In this document: positions 27,063-36,177 of the stretch, one piece after another
How positions within the stretch are numbered: position 1 is the stretch's first letter
How the letters are laid out: every line of letters starts with the position of its first letter
NCBI GenBank assembly: GCA_902779765.1
Contig: CACZCQ010000014.1
Location: 1 to 63,820 of the forward strand
Source of the DNA: an uncultured Bacteroidia bacterium
GTDB lineage: Bacteria; Bacteroidota; Bacteroidia; Bacteroidales; UBA932
Direction: 5' to 3'
DNA length: 63,820 nt
Position numbers and translations under genes: made by a program
Notes under the pieces: generated by a model
The model's database searches: none
Told to the model about the DNA's origin: nothing
What the model saw: the letters and a program-made list of their open reading frames with translations, nothing else

Positions 27063-28194
27063 ACCTTTCCAATGCTTTAATCATTGTGTCACAAATAAAG
27101 TCTACCTCTCCGGCAGTGAGTGAGGCATACATTGGAAGCGTGACCTCATTGTCGCTGACATACTCGGTATTAGGAAGCGAGACGGAACAGTCACTGTAGA
27201 TCGAGAACCTGTGTATGGAAGGATAATGGACACTGGTCTGGATCCCTTCAGCATGAAGGAACTCCCTCACCTTGTCCCTCCTGGACTTGTCAGAATCCTT
27301 TAGGACAACCGGGAAAATGTAGTTGGATACGAACTCATCATTGTCGGAAAACGGTATTACGATTCCCGGCACATCACTCAGTCTCGACAGATAATGATTC
27401 CTTACCCGGCTCCTCTCCTGAAGGTCCCCGGGGAGTTTCTTAAGTTGCTCAAGGGCGATGGAAGCACGGATATCATCAAGCCTGTAATTGTAGCCCAGTG
27501 ACACGATGTCGTATTCAGTAGCATGTCCGGAAGCTCTCTGGTAGGACATGGTGGTCATGCCATGGGACCTGAGCAGCCGGGCCTCCTCTGCCATCTTCGG
27601 GTCATTGGTCACGAACATTCCACCTTCGCCGGTACTCATGTTCTTATTGGAGAAGAAACTGAAGGCGGAGCAATCTCCTATAGTACCGAGTTTCCTGCCT
27701 TTGTATTCAGACAAAGGACCATGACATGCATCTTCGATGACTTTAAGACCATTCTGCCGGGCTATCTCCATTATCTCATCCATCCTGGCGGGAAAACCGG
27801 CCATGTGAACGACGACGATCGCCTTTGTCTTCGGTGTTATCTTCCTCCTGATATCTTCCGGATCGATGTTTATGTGCCCGGGACCGGCTATGTCACAAAA
27901 GACAGGATTACCTCCGGCATATCTGATACAGTTGGCGGAAGCCGCGAATGTAAGGGATGGGACCAGTACTTCATCACCGGGGCCGACACCGCATACAAGG
28001 CAGCATAGGTGCAAGGCCGAGGTACAGTTGCATACACTGACTGCATAACGTGCACCCAAGGCATCCGCAAATCGAGTTTCAAGTTCGGCGCATTTGGGGC
28101 CGGTGGAAATCCAACCGGAATTGATGGTATCAGCTGCCGCCCTGGCCTCTGCTCCATCGAAATTCAGTTTGAAAAGTGGAATCTTGTAACCCAT
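27052..28194 (-). CDS. DegT/DnrJ/EryC1-family PLP sugar aminotransferase
   Basis: 380 aa. Transfers an amino group to a 4-keto nucleotide sugar. Seen: INSGWISTGPKCAELE at the N-terminus, CNCTSALHLCC, EDACHGPLSEYKGRKLGTIGDCSAFSFFSNKNMSTGEGG with the PLP-binding lysine (SNKN) near residue 189, and SLGYNYRLDDIRASIALEQL. Start at 28194 (MGYKIPLFKL) because the longer frame would overlap the dehydratase gene. Between the dehydratase and the acetyltransferase it completes a three-enzyme route to a diacetamido-trideoxyhexose, as in bacillosamine or legionaminic acid pathways. Confidence 0.9.
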   Translation of the reverse strand: MGYKIPLFKLNFDGAEARAAADTINSGWISTGPKCAELETRFADALGARYAVSVCNCTSALHLCCLVCGVGPGDEVLVPSLTFAASANCIRYAGGNPVFCDIAGPGHINIDPEDIRRKITPKTKAIVVVHMAGFPARMDEIMEIARQNGLKVIEDACHGPLSEYKGRKLGTIGDCSAFSFFSNKNMSTGEGGMFVTNDPKMAEEARLLRSHGMTTMSYQRASGHATEYDIVSLGYNYRLDDIRASIALEQLKKLPGDLQERSRVRNHYLSRLSDVPGIVIPFSDNDEFVSNYIFPVVLKDSDKSRRDKVREFLHAEGIQTSVHYPSIHRFSIYSDCSVSLPNTEYVSDNEVTLPMYASLTAGEVDFICDTMIKALERYGH

Positions 28195-28202
28195 CGTCTT
28201 AT

Positions 28203-29417
28203 CTACATTTTCTGGTCGAGATTGAGGCCCTTCTCTTCGTGGGTGAAGCTTGGCAGGTATCTCTCCAAACAAGCCACGACATCCTGCTTGGTGAACGAAT
28301 CGTCAGCGAACAATTCACTGAGTCCATCCATAAGGGCAACGACTTCTTCTTTTGACTTCCTGTCACTTCCGGTTATGACACCAAGAGAGGCATACCTATC
28401 CATCTCGATTTCCTCTCCATCAGTATAGAACTCCTCATAGGGTTTTTCCCCCGTGGTATCGCTCCTTGAATATACAACCGGATATCCTCCGGACTCACCG
28501 GAGGGAAGGATCTCGGCAGCATATTTCCTGGCGTCATCGTCTGAATCGAATTCGATTCTGTCCAATCCGTTCGCTTCGAGGAACCTGTCGCAGATATCAG
28601 AGAAAGACATCATGGATTCCTGTCCGAGCTTAGGGAAGAAGACTTCACCGGAATTGCCAAGGACGCAGGCCATGAGACATATCTGACCGCTCTCCTGAGG
28701 AGATACGAAATAACGTTTGACATCATTAGGCGCTGCCAGCGGTTGCTTCTTGGACAATCTGTTCAGGAACCCGTCCAAAAGGGAACCGTTGGAGAAGGCG
28801 ACATTGGCGAATCGGGCCGTGGTGACGGTGAACCTGTCGTCGTATGACATTATGAGGTCCTCCAAGACCCTCTTGCTCGCACCCATGACATTGACGGGAT
28901 TTGCAGCCTTGTCCGTCGACACACAGAAGAACCGCTCCGGAGGGCAAGTCAACAGAAGGTCCATCAATCTCCTGGCCTTCAACAAGTTGTTTTCTATCAA
29001 AGCCTCGACGGAATACTTGTCCTTCTCGCTCCTCACGTGCTTGTGCGCCGAGAAATTGGCAACGATGTCAAAACCATTCTCCTTCCTGAATATGTTCTCG
29101 AATATCCTGCCTGCGAAATCAATCGTATATGTCCGGTAATCCTCGGGGATGAACAATCCATCCGTCGACCTGAGATCACGGGACAATTCAGCAAGCCCGT
29201 TCTCATTCAAGTCCACGACAACCAGTTTGGAAGGGTGGAATGGAAGGATCGCCTTAATGAACTGGGAGCCGATGGACCCTGCGCCTCCGATAACACAGAG
29301 CGACTTGCCGGAAACCCGTTCGGCAATCAAGTCGTGATTTGACTCGACATCAGTCTGGAACAGACTTCCAGACCTACCGGTAACATATTGGCTTATAAAT
29401 GATTCAACGTCAAACAT
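28203..29417 (-). CDS. UDP-N-acetylhexosamine 4,6-dehydratase (CapD/FlaA1/PglF family, soluble form)
   Basis: 404 aa, extended SDR. NAD-binding motif VIGGAGSIGSQF near residue 37, VVVDLNENGL after beta-2, and the diagnostic VSTDKAANPVNVMGASKR, in which Met replaces the SDR tyrosine before the lysine, as in FlaA1/CapD dehydratases. Unlike PglF it lacks the N-terminal membrane helices. It makes the 4-keto-6-deoxy intermediate for the aminotransferase encoded 8 bp downstream. Its ATG overlaps the epimerase stop by 8 bp. Confidence 0.88.
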   Translation of the reverse strand: MFDVESFISQYVTGRSGSLFQTDVESNHDLIAERVSGKSLCVIGGAGSIGSQFIKAILPFHPSKLVVVDLNENGLAELSRDLRSTDGLFIPEDYRTYTIDFAGRIFENIFRKENGFDIVANFSAHKHVRSEKDKYSVEALIENNLLKARRLMDLLLTCPPERFFCVSTDKAANPVNVMGASKRVLEDLIMSYDDRFTVTTARFANVAFSNGSLLDGFLNRLSKKQPLAAPNDVKRYFVSPQESGQICLMACVLGNSGEVFFPKLGQESMMSFSDICDRFLEANGLDRIEFDSDDDARKYAAEILPSGESGGYPVVYSRSDTTGEKPYEEFYTDGEEIEMDRYASLGVITGSDRKSKEEVVALMDGLSELFADDSFTKQDVVACLERYLPSFTHEEKGLNLDQKM

Positions 29418-30480
29418 CCTGATTCTCTTTTAAGGTATATACCGACTTGAACCACTCGATGAACCGCCCGATACCCTCGTGGAGGGTGGTGGAGGGATGG
29501 TAGCCGAGTTCGGATTCAAGATTCGAGCAGTCAGCGAACGTCTGGTAGACATCCCCCTGCTGCATTGGAAGGAACTCCTTCTTTGCCTCGACACCCAGGG
29601 CATTCTCAATCTCGCCGATGAAATCCATGAGCTTAACCGGGTGGGAGCAGCCGATGTTGTAGACCTTGAAGGGGACGGCGGACGGCCCTTCGACAGGCTC
29701 AGGGACAGGTTGGTGAGCCTGTCGAACCACCGGAGGATTGTCAATCACCCGGATGGTACCTTCCACAATGTCATCAACATAGGTAAAGTCCCTGACCATG
29801 TCGCCGCCGTTGAATACCTTGATCGGTTCTCCTTTGGAGATAGCCGTTGCAAAGAGCATCGGGGACATGTCGGGCCTTCCCCAGGGACCGTATACCGTGA
29901 AGAAACGGAGGCCTGTGGTTGCGAATCCGTACAGCTTCGAATATGAATGGGCCATAAGCTCGTTGGCCTTCTTCGTGGCTCCGTAAAGACTCACGGGACT
30001 GTCAGCCTTGTCTTCCTCACTGAAAGGAACCTTTGTATTCAGTCCGTAAACCGAACTGGATGAAGCATATACAAGATGCCTGACCTCGAAGTTCCTGCAT
30101 GCCTCGAGGATATTGAGGAAACCCTCGAGGTTACTGTGCAGGTATGCGTATGGATTGGTGATGGAATACCTTACACCCGCCTGTGCAGCGAGGTTCACCA
30201 CAGTATCGAAATGCTCTTCCGCGAACAGAGCGTCCAGGGCGGCCTTGTCGCAGATATCAAGCTTCACGAACCTGCAGGATGACCATTTGGAGCTTACCCT
30301 GACACGACCATCCTCGAAAGGACCGTCAAAACCATTGACACAAAGGCGGCCGTACTTGAGGCGGACATCGTAATAATCGTTGATGTTGTCCATACCGATG
30401 ACTTCGTCTCCCCTTGAAGCAAGACGCCCCAAAAGGTTGGATCCGATGAATCCGGCAGCTCCGGTAACCAGTATCTTCAT
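29410..30480 (-). CDS. NAD-dependent epimerase, UDP-glucuronate 4-epimerase type
   Basis: 356 aa. MKILVTGAAGFIGSNLLGRLASRGDEVIGMDNINDYYD is the GxxGxxG nucleotide fold; the SDR triad is visible as SSSVYG and the YGATKKANELMAHSY motif; FTVYGPWGRPDMSPMLF and VRDFTYVDDIVEGTIRV are typical of the UDP-glucuronate 4-epimerase/CapI group. Expected product: UDP-galacturonate. Near residue 250 it carries an in-frame insert VVRQAHQPVPEPVEGP encoded by a palindromic dispersed repeat (29684-29731), lying between substrate-binding elements. First dedicated sugar gene of the operon, 2 bp after mtgA. Confidence 0.85.
   Translation of the reverse strand: MKILVTGAAGFIGSNLLGRLASRGDEVIGMDNINDYYDVRLKYGRLCVNGFDGPFEDGRVRVSSKWSSCRFVKLDICDKAALDALFAEEHFDTVVNLAAQAGVRYSITNPYAYLHSNLEGFLNILEACRNFEVRHLVYASSSSVYGLNTKVPFSEEDKADSPVSLYGATKKANELMAHSYSKLYGFATTGLRFFTVYGPWGRPDMSPMLFATAISKGEPIKVFNGGDMVRDFTYVDDIVEGTIRVIDNPPVVRQAHQPVPEPVEGPSAVPFKVYNIGCSHPVKLMDFIGEIENALGVEAKKEFLPMQQGDVYQTFADCSNLESELGYHPSTTLHEGIGRFIEWFKSVYTLKENQDV
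29684..29731. repeat. Dispersed palindromic repeat inside the epimerase gene
   Basis: TTCGACAGGCTCA (29689-29701) and its exact reverse complement (29714-29726) are separated by 12 nt and flanked by GGCCC and CCACC. The 16-codon unit stays in frame. Related half-copies lie at 51899-51926 and 58762-58789. Confidence 0.85.
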
Positions 30481-30482
30481 AT

Positions 30483-31208
30483 TCAGTTCTTCTTTTTCCT
30501 CAAGACCCAGTCAGGGTAAGTCAGCTTGGGTTCCAGCGCCGATATCTGACCGGCACGGGAGCTGACGTACGATGACGGCTTTCCGGCATTCCTCTTGAGA
30601 GGATTCGGCAAGCAGGCGGCGATCAGGCAACTCTGCCTCCTGGTCAGATTGGCAGCTGAGGTGTTGAAATATGTCTCAGCAGCGACCTCGACCCCGTACA
30701 ACCCCTTGCCGGTCTCGATTACATTAAGATATACCTCCAGGATCCTCTCCTTACCCCATATCTTCTCGATGAGGACGGTGAAATATGCCTCCAGGCCCTT
30801 TCGGATATATGATCTCGTAGGGAGCAGGAAAACATTCTTGGCCGTCTGCTGGGATATGGTGCTGGCGCCACGCATCTGCTTCCGCTTGCCGGACTTCACC
30901 TCCTCCCTTGCCTGCCTGATAGCCTTCCTGTCGAAGCCGTCATGCTGTTCAAAGAGGTTGTCTTCAGATGCGATCACCGCCTTCGACATCTCTGTGCTTA
31001 TCCTGTCCAGTGAGACCCATTTCTTCTGGGTACGGAACGAGTCATCCTTCCTGAACTCTATCGAGCGTTTAACCATCAGGGGGGTCACATAGACCGGGCA
31101 CCATTTAAGGAGCAACACCCATAGCACCGTGATCATCACGAATGCTACAGGAATCTTTATGAGAAGCAACCGAAGAAGCCTCCCTCTCATTGTACGCTCC
31201 CTGGACAC
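30483..31208 (-). CDS. mtgA: Monofunctional biosynthetic peptidoglycan transglycosylase
   Basis: 241 aa. GT51 enzyme that polymerises lipid II into glycan strands without a transpeptidase domain. One N-terminal membrane anchor (LLLIKIPVAFVMITVLWVLLL, about 13-33), then the GT51 motifs AVIASEDNLFEQHDGFDRKAI with the catalytic Glu, RGASTISQQTAKN, KIWGKERILEVYLN, and AAETYFN. It starts with a GTG at 31208 overlapping the purC stop; an ATG at 31190 is an alternative. Confidence 0.93.
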   Translation of the reverse strand: MSRERTMRGRLLRLLLIKIPVAFVMITVLWVLLLKWCPVYVTPLMVKRSIEFRKDDSFRTQKKWVSLDRISTEMSKAVIASEDNLFEQHDGFDRKAIRQAREEVKSGKRKQMRGASTISQQTAKNVFLLPTRSYIRKGLEAYFTVLIEKIWGKERILEVYLNVIETGKGLYGVEVAAETYFNTSAANLTRRQSCLIAACLPNPLKRNAGKPSSYVSSRAGQISALEPKLTYPDWVLRKKKN

Positions 31209-32149
31209 TATTTCAATTTATCTAGACAGGCCTTGATGTTCGCCTCGATCGTGCTTTCTGAATAATCAGTCTTCTCGAACCGGTCTCCGGTGATATGGTC
31301 GTAGAGTTCAATGTAACGGTCGGTTATACCGGACACGACGGCTGGGGTCATCTCCGGGACCTTCTGGCCTTCCTGTCCCTGGAACCCGTTTGCCATGAGC
31401 CATTCACGTACGAACTCCTTGGAAAGCTGCCTCTGACGCTCTCCCTTTGCAAGTCTCTCCTCATAGCCATCGGCATAGAAATACCTGGAGGAATCAGGAG
31501 TATGGACCTCGTCCATCAGATAGATACGGCCGTCCCTCTTGCCGAACTCGTACTTTGTATCCACAAGGATAAGTCCTTGTTCCGCAGCGATTTCCGTTCC
31601 GCGCTGGAAGATGGCCCTGGTATATTTCTCAAGCATCTCGTAGTCCTCCCTGCCAACCAGTCCGCTGGCTATGATCTCCTCCTTGGTGATGTCTTCATCA
31701 TGGCCTTCCAGAGCCTTGGATGTCGGGGTGATTATAGGCTCGGGGAACTTCTGGTTCTCGACCATGCCCTCAGGAAGCGGAACACCGCACAGGGTACGTT
31801 TCCCGGCCTTGTATTCCCTCCAGGCATGTCCTGCAAGGTAGCCCCTGATCACCATTTCGACCTTGAACGGCTCACACTTGTATCCGATAGTCACGGCCGG
31901 ATCCGGAACCGCCACCTTCCAGTTCGGAAGGATATCCGATGTAGCATCCAGGAACTTGGCGGCAATCCTGTTCAGGACCTGCCCTTTGTAAGGGATACCT
32001 TCGGGAAGCACCACGTCGAAGGCGGAGATCCTGTCGGTCACCACCATCACAAGATACTTTCCATCAATATCATAAACATCACGTACCTTACCCACGTACT
32101 TCCCTTTCTGCCCGGGAAGGTTGAAACCGGTCTCTACGATTGCTTTCAT
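31208..32149 (-). CDS. purC: SAICAR synthase
   Basis: 313 aa. Phosphoribosylaminoimidazole-succinocarboxamide synthase, de novo purine synthesis: ligates aspartate to CAIR using ATP. Seen: [41 protein letters not shown], the [16 protein letters not shown] motif, and [32 protein letters not shown], the ATP/metal site. No other purine genes are adjacent. It has its own -7 box (32173-32180) and runs into mtgA. Confidence 0.97.
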   Translation of the reverse strand: MKAIVETGFNLPGQKGKYVGKVRDVYDIDGKYLVMVVTDRISAFDVVLPEGIPYKGQVLNRIAAKFLDATSDILPNWKVAVPDPAVTIGYKCEPFKVEMVIRGYLAGHAWREYKAGKRTLCGVPLPEGMVENQKFPEPIITPTSKALEGHDEDITKEEIIASGLVGREDYEMLEKYTRAIFQRGTEIAAEQGLILVDTKYEFGKRDGRIYLMDEVHTPDSSRYFYADGYEERLAKGERQRQLSKEFVREWLMANGFQGQEGQKVPEMTPAVVSGITDRYIELYDHITGDRFEKTDYSESTIEANIKACLDKLK

Positions 32150-32172
32150 ATCAGATCAATAATTGTAAAATG

Positions 32173-32180
32173 CAAATTTA
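32173..32180 (-). promoter_or_regulatory. -7 element of purC
   Basis: Minus-strand TAAATTTG, full consensus, overlapping the recX stop codon, 23 nt before the purC ATG. It could feed purC, mtgA and the polysaccharide operon. Confidence 0.6.
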
Positions 32181-32642
32181 GCTATTCTTCTTCAATATAT
32201 CATCCACCACGGGAGCTATCTTTTCATACTCGTATCCCCTGGTCAGGCCGAACTTCAGCAGCTTGAATTTTTCTTGCGGATCACCCTGGAGGACCTTGTA
32301 TTTAGTTTCAAGAACAGACCTCATCCTGCGGTCAGCCTCATCCAGGTCGATTTCCTTCAGGGCCTCCGCAATGACCTTCCTGTCAATCCCCTTGCCGGCA
32401 AGCATATAGGTAATCTTGGCCGGTCCCCATCCCGACAGGCGGGATTTTTCCCTGGCGAAGGCAGCTGCGTAACGCGAGTCATCCACAAAACCGTCGTCCT
32501 GAAGGTCCTTCAGGAGCCTTCCTGCCTGGTCGCGTTCCCCGTCGAAAGCGGTCATCGCCTTCCTGAATATATCGGAAGAACAGTACTCCCTCTTCGAGCA
32601 CTGGGCTTGCAGGCGGTTCAGGACTTTAGGATACTCTTCCAT
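32178..32642 (-). CDS. recX: RecA regulator RecX
   Basis: 154 aa, the usual length. RecX binds and modulates RecA filaments. The three-helix repeats are visible: REYCSSDIFRKAM, ERDQAGRLLKDLQDDGFVDDSRYAAAFAREKSRLSGWGPAKITYML, and DRRMRSVLETKY...KFKLLKFGLTRGYEYEKI. Its ATG directly abuts the patatin gene stop. recA itself is 3.6 kb away on the other strand. Confidence 0.92.
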   Translation of the reverse strand: MEEYPKVLNRLQAQCSKREYCSSDIFRKAMTAFDGERDQAGRLLKDLQDDGFVDDSRYAAAFAREKSRLSGWGPAKITYMLAGKGIDRKVIAEALKEIDLDEADRRMRSVLETKYKVLQGDPQEKFKLLKFGLTRGYEYEKIAPVVDDILKKNS

Positions 32643-35066
32643 CTAGAAATCGAAACCGATACTTACGTAATACCCGACTTTCTTCGTATAGTCCGACCAA
32701 TGGACATTCAAGCACAGAGGCCCTACGATCGAGTTGTAGGTGTACTGGAGCCCTACACCATGGCAATCATATACCTTGTCGGACCAATTCTGGAAATCCC
32801 TAACCTTGTCCGTAGTCAAGGCGTAATTATAGATAGCAGTGATGAAATTGTTCCGGTAAAGCTTGAAGCGCAGGTCCGCCCTTCCCACCCCGAGGATATT
32901 GGACATGACCGCGGAGTTCGTAAACCCTATGAATGCCATCTGCTGATCGAAATAGCGCCCCTCCAGGCTGCCGCCCATGGTGTTCATGAACGGGACCGGT
33001 ACATTGTCTCCAAGGACCGCCCGGATGTTTACCGAGGGAATGAATGCAACGGATTCTCCTCCGAAAACCTTCTTTGCATCGAACTGGGCGATATGGTAAT
33101 GGTTCACATTGTCAGGGAATCCACCGAAAAGCCACGAATAAGAAATTCCTATCGACTGCCCCTTGGTCGGAACATAGCCGTTGTCCATGCTGTCATTCCT
33201 TCCTGTGATGAAGGCGGAAAGGTAGTTGTTGCTCAGTTTGTTGACGCTGGGATCCCAGAGTCCCTTCTCCGACATAACGGAACTGATGTTGAAATGCTCA
33301 TTCCTCACCCCTGCCTTCATGAAGAACTGGGACCACTTTATATTGGAAACATAGAACTCCTCACGCCTGTTCATGACATTCACCCTGTAGTTGTTGGTAA
33401 GGGTGCTGAAGGTGTTCCTGTCGGAATACCGGATGCTTGCCGATGCGTTGACAGACATTCCCCTCCTTGCGACGTAGGAATATGTCAACCCGGCATAGGG
33501 ATTCGTACCTATCTTGCCGGTGAAATCCCAGGAAGCCCCCTGGAGCTTCTGTACTCCCCATCCGATGTTGACGAGCACGGCAACGACCTCCTCAGTGTCA
33601 AACCTAGCGCCTACTCCGACCTTGCTGATCGGGCCCTTCTTGCAAATGAATTTCAAACGGTAAGGCTGGTCATCTCCCAGAAGCTCGTAATTGACATAAT
33701 CGAAGGAGTTGGTTCCGAAGATGGTGGCCACTGCATCCTCGATCTCGTCCCTGCCCATCATGGTTCCTGCCGCAATCTTGATCTTGTTCTGGAGGTATGC
33801 GCTCTCCTTGTCGCTGACACCCACTATCTCGACTCCAGAAATCATCACCTTGCCCAGCCTGATGTCATCGGCGGGGACATCCTGGAGGGTGGTGGTATCA
33901 TTTCCTACTATCGCCTTCAGGGAATCCAGCTGATGTGCAGAGGCGACCGCGGCCTCATATCCACGTCTTATGATCACGTCGATGCTTTCAGTATCGAAAC
34001 TCATCATGTTGTATTCATGGATATCCGGCTTGATAGATATATCCGGAAGATACTGGTTGACCTCGAAGGAGGTACGCCCCATCATGTCGATACTGGTCCC
34101 GATGACGTCACCGATATTGTTGATCTCGGAATAGTCCTTGTAACCGCTTGAGAGGTCCACCCCTATCACAATGTCGGCCCCGCATTTCTTGGCGATGTCC
34201 GTCGGATAGTTATTCCTCATGCCACCGTCAACCAGAACCATTCCGTCCACCTTGACAGGGGTGAAAAGGCCCGGAATGGACATGGTGGAGCGCAGCGCGG
34301 TGTTGATTTTGCCCTTGGTCCAGATCTTGGCGGTACCTGTCACAAGGTCGGTCGCCACGCAGAGGAAAGGTATGGGAAGGTCCTGGTAGAAATCTATTTC
34401 GTCCTGATAGCCGACGGAAACGGAACTGAATATGTTGGTAACGTTCTGGCCATATGCCATTCCCGAAGGCAGGCTGCCCATGAGGTTGTCACGTACCAGC
34501 TTGGATGCATCATTCCCCTCAGCTCCGAAATGTATGTCCTCCGTCCGGTGAGGGTACTGAAGTTCATCCTCCTTCTGCTTGAGGAAATCTTCCCTGTTAT
34601 AGAAGAAAGGGAATGACAGGACGTATTTTTCCTTGTATTTGATCGAAGAATATGAGAGGTATTCGCGCGGAACCTTGTCCGAAAGGGCCCTGTCCCAGTC
34701 GATGTCCCGGATGAGGGAATCCAGGTGGTCCGCATCATATCCAAGGGCATATATTCCGCCCACCAGGCCGCCCATGCTGGTTCCCATCACGATATCGACC
34801 GGCATGCCGATCGATTCAAGGTATTTAATCACGCCGACGTGGGCCGCTCCCTTCGCTCCCCCTCCGGACAGCACGAGTGCGACCGTGGGCCGATGCTTCT
34901 TGGTTCTGACGGCATCCAGTTTCTTGCGGATCACATCCAGCCGGAGATCCCGGGCCTCGTTTATGGCATCCAGCCGCGCATGGCTGGTCTGGGCACTTCC
35001 TTCGGACGAGAAGGCCCACAGCCCGATCATTACGGCGACAGCCAGTCTTGTTATCTTTCCAATCAT
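32643..35066 (-). CDS. Patatin-like phospholipase with POTRA and outer-membrane barrel (type Vd, PlpD-like)
   Basis: 807 aa. A signal peptide (about 1-25, ending GSA) precedes a patatin domain with the oxyanion motif GGGAKGAAHVG near residue 67, nucleophile GTSMGGLVGG near 95, and the catalytic Asp in VLVDGGMRNNYP near 215. Then a POTRA-like segment (about 370-450) and a C-terminal beta-barrel ending with FDF-type aromatic residues, including the SIGISYSWLFGGFPDN strands. This matches PlpD-type lipases that place a phospholipase at the outer membrane. Located between rlmN and recX with near-zero gaps. Confidence 0.92.
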   Translation of the reverse strand: MIGKITRLAVAVMIGLWAFSSEGSAQTSHARLDAINEARDLRLDVIRKKLDAVRTKKHRPTVALVLSGGGAKGAAHVGVIKYLESIGMPVDIVMGTSMGGLVGGIYALGYDADHLDSLIRDIDWDRALSDKVPREYLSYSSIKYKEKYVLSFPFFYNREDFLKQKEDELQYPHRTEDIHFGAEGNDASKLVRDNLMGSLPSGMAYGQNVTNIFSSVSVGYQDEIDFYQDLPIPFLCVATDLVTGTAKIWTKGKINTALRSTMSIPGLFTPVKVDGMVLVDGGMRNNYPTDIAKKCGADIVIGVDLSSGYKDYSEINNIGDVIGTSIDMMGRTSFEVNQYLPDISIKPDIHEYNMMSFDTESIDVIIRRGYEAAVASAHQLDSLKAIVGNDTTTLQDVPADDIRLGKVMISGVEIVGVSDKESAYLQNKIKIAAGTMMGRDEIEDAVATIFGTNSFDYVNYELLGDDQPYRLKFICKKGPISKVGVGARFDTEEVVAVLVNIGWGVQKLQGASWDFTGKIGTNPYAGLTYSYVARRGMSVNASASIRYSDRNTFSTLTNNYRVNVMNRREEFYVSNIKWSQFFMKAGVRNEHFNISSVMSEKGLWDPSVNKLSNNYLSAFITGRNDSMDNGYVPTKGQSIGISYSWLFGGFPDNVNHYHIAQFDAKKVFGGESVAFIPSVNIRAVLGDNVPVPFMNTMGGSLEGRYFDQQMAFIGFTNSAVMSNILGVGRADLRFKLYRNNFITAIYNYALTTDKVRDFQNWSDKVYDCHGVGLQYTYNSIVGPLCLNVHWSDYTKKVGYYVSIGFDF

Positions 35067-35084
35067 AGTTCAGGTATACGTTGT

Positions 35085-36110
35085 TCAATCCGATTTCTTC
35101 CTATGTTCTCCTGCAAGCATCCCGCAGGCGGCCATTATGTCTTCTCCCCTGGAAGCCCTTATGGTACAGGTGATTCCGTGATTCGAGAGCCTGTCCCTGA
35201 AATTCTCCATTATGACCTGGGGAGAAGGCTCGAACGGAGCGTCGGGTATCCTGTGGAAACGGATCAGGTTGACCCTGCATTCCAGCCCCTTGAGCAGACG
35301 TATCAAGGCATCTGCATGTCTCTTGTCGTCGTTCAGGCCTGCGAACATGGTGTACTCGAAACTCACCCTCCTCTGACCTCTGAAATCATATCCGTGAAGC
35401 AAGTCTATCACATCCTCGAGCGGCCAGGCTTTCTGGACAGGCATCAGCTGGGCCCTCTCATCCGGGAACGGGGTATGGAGGCTCACAGCAAGATGGCACC
35501 TGGTCAGGTCCAGGTAGCGGCGGAGATTCGGGATGACGCCGATCGTGGAAAGGGTGATGCGCTTGGGACTCCAGGCGAAGCCCCAGTCAGATGTCAGGAC
35601 CTCTATCGCCCGGAGCACATTGTCGAAATTGTCCAACGGCTCGCCCATACCCATGAAAACGGCATTCGTAAGGTCCGGCGCTTCATCGATGGACACGAAC
35701 TGGGAAAGGATGCCCGCGGCCGACAGCTGCCCGTGGAAACCCTGCCTTCCGGTCATGCAGAACTTGCAGCCCATCCGGCATCCGGCCTGGGAGGAAACGC
35801 ACAGGGTCTTCCTGTCATCGTCAGGAATCATCACCGCCTCGACGGCATTGCCTCCGCCGAGAGGGAACAGATATTTCTTGGTTCCGTCCCTCGACACCTG
35901 ACAGGTGGAAGGAGGGGTGACGCCAAGGTCATATTCCTCCTTGAGCCGGTCCCTTCCCAACTTGGAGATATTGGTCATCAAGTCGATGTCCTGCACCCTC
36001 CTGCCATATAACCAACCGGCAATCTGCTTGCCCGCAAAGGGCGGCAGACCTACCTTCAAGGCAACTTCCTTCAACTCTTCAGGAGTCTTTCCAAGCAAAG
36101 TCTCTCGCAT
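35085..36110 (-). CDS. rlmN: 23S rRNA/tRNA adenine C2-methyltransferase RlmN
   Basis: 341 aa. Radical-SAM enzyme that methylates A2503 of 23S rRNA and A37 of some tRNAs. Seen: the CRMGCKFC cluster (CxxxCxxC) near residue 112, GMGEPLDNFDNVLRA, SPKRITLSTIGVIPNL, LAVSLHTPFPDERAQLMPV, and the methyl-carrying cysteine in GITCTIRASRGEDIMAACGML near the C-terminus. Own promoter at 36136-36143, divergent from recA. Leads the minus-strand chain into the patatin gene 18 bp downstream. Confidence 0.97.
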   Translation of the reverse strand: MRETLLGKTPEELKEVALKVGLPPFAGKQIAGWLYGRRVQDIDLMTNISKLGRDRLKEEYDLGVTPPSTCQVSRDGTKKYLFPLGGGNAVEAVMIPDDDRKTLCVSSQAGCRMGCKFCMTGRQGFHGQLSAAGILSQFVSIDEAPDLTNAVFMGMGEPLDNFDNVLRAIEVLTSDWGFAWSPKRITLSTIGVIPNLRRYLDLTRCHLAVSLHTPFPDERAQLMPVQKAWPLEDVIDLLHGYDFRGQRRVSFEYTMFAGLNDDKRHADALIRLLKGLECRVNLIRFHRIPDAPFEPSPQVIMENFRDRLSNHGITCTIRASRGEDIMAACGMLAGEHRKKSD

Positions 36111-36135
36111 CTCGGAAAAGTATCTTTCTAGATTA

Positions 36136-36143
36136 CAAATTTA
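36136..36143 (-). promoter_or_regulatory. -7 element of rlmN
   Basis: Minus-strand TAAATTTG, full consensus, 25 nt before the ATG at 36110. Confidence 0.6.
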
Positions 36144-36177
36144 ATGAAAATAAATGTCAGTTTTAAGGTTAATTTAA

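Noticed and set aside
32274-34151. A 625-codon plus-strand open frame opposite the patatin gene
   Set aside because: It is the complementary frame of a gene with clear patatin and barrel motifs; no recognisable domain, signal or start context. Long antisense frames are expected at this base composition.
34725-36011. A 428-codon plus-strand open frame opposite the patatin and rlmN genes
   Set aside because: Spans two unrelated genes on the other strand and has no protein-like features.
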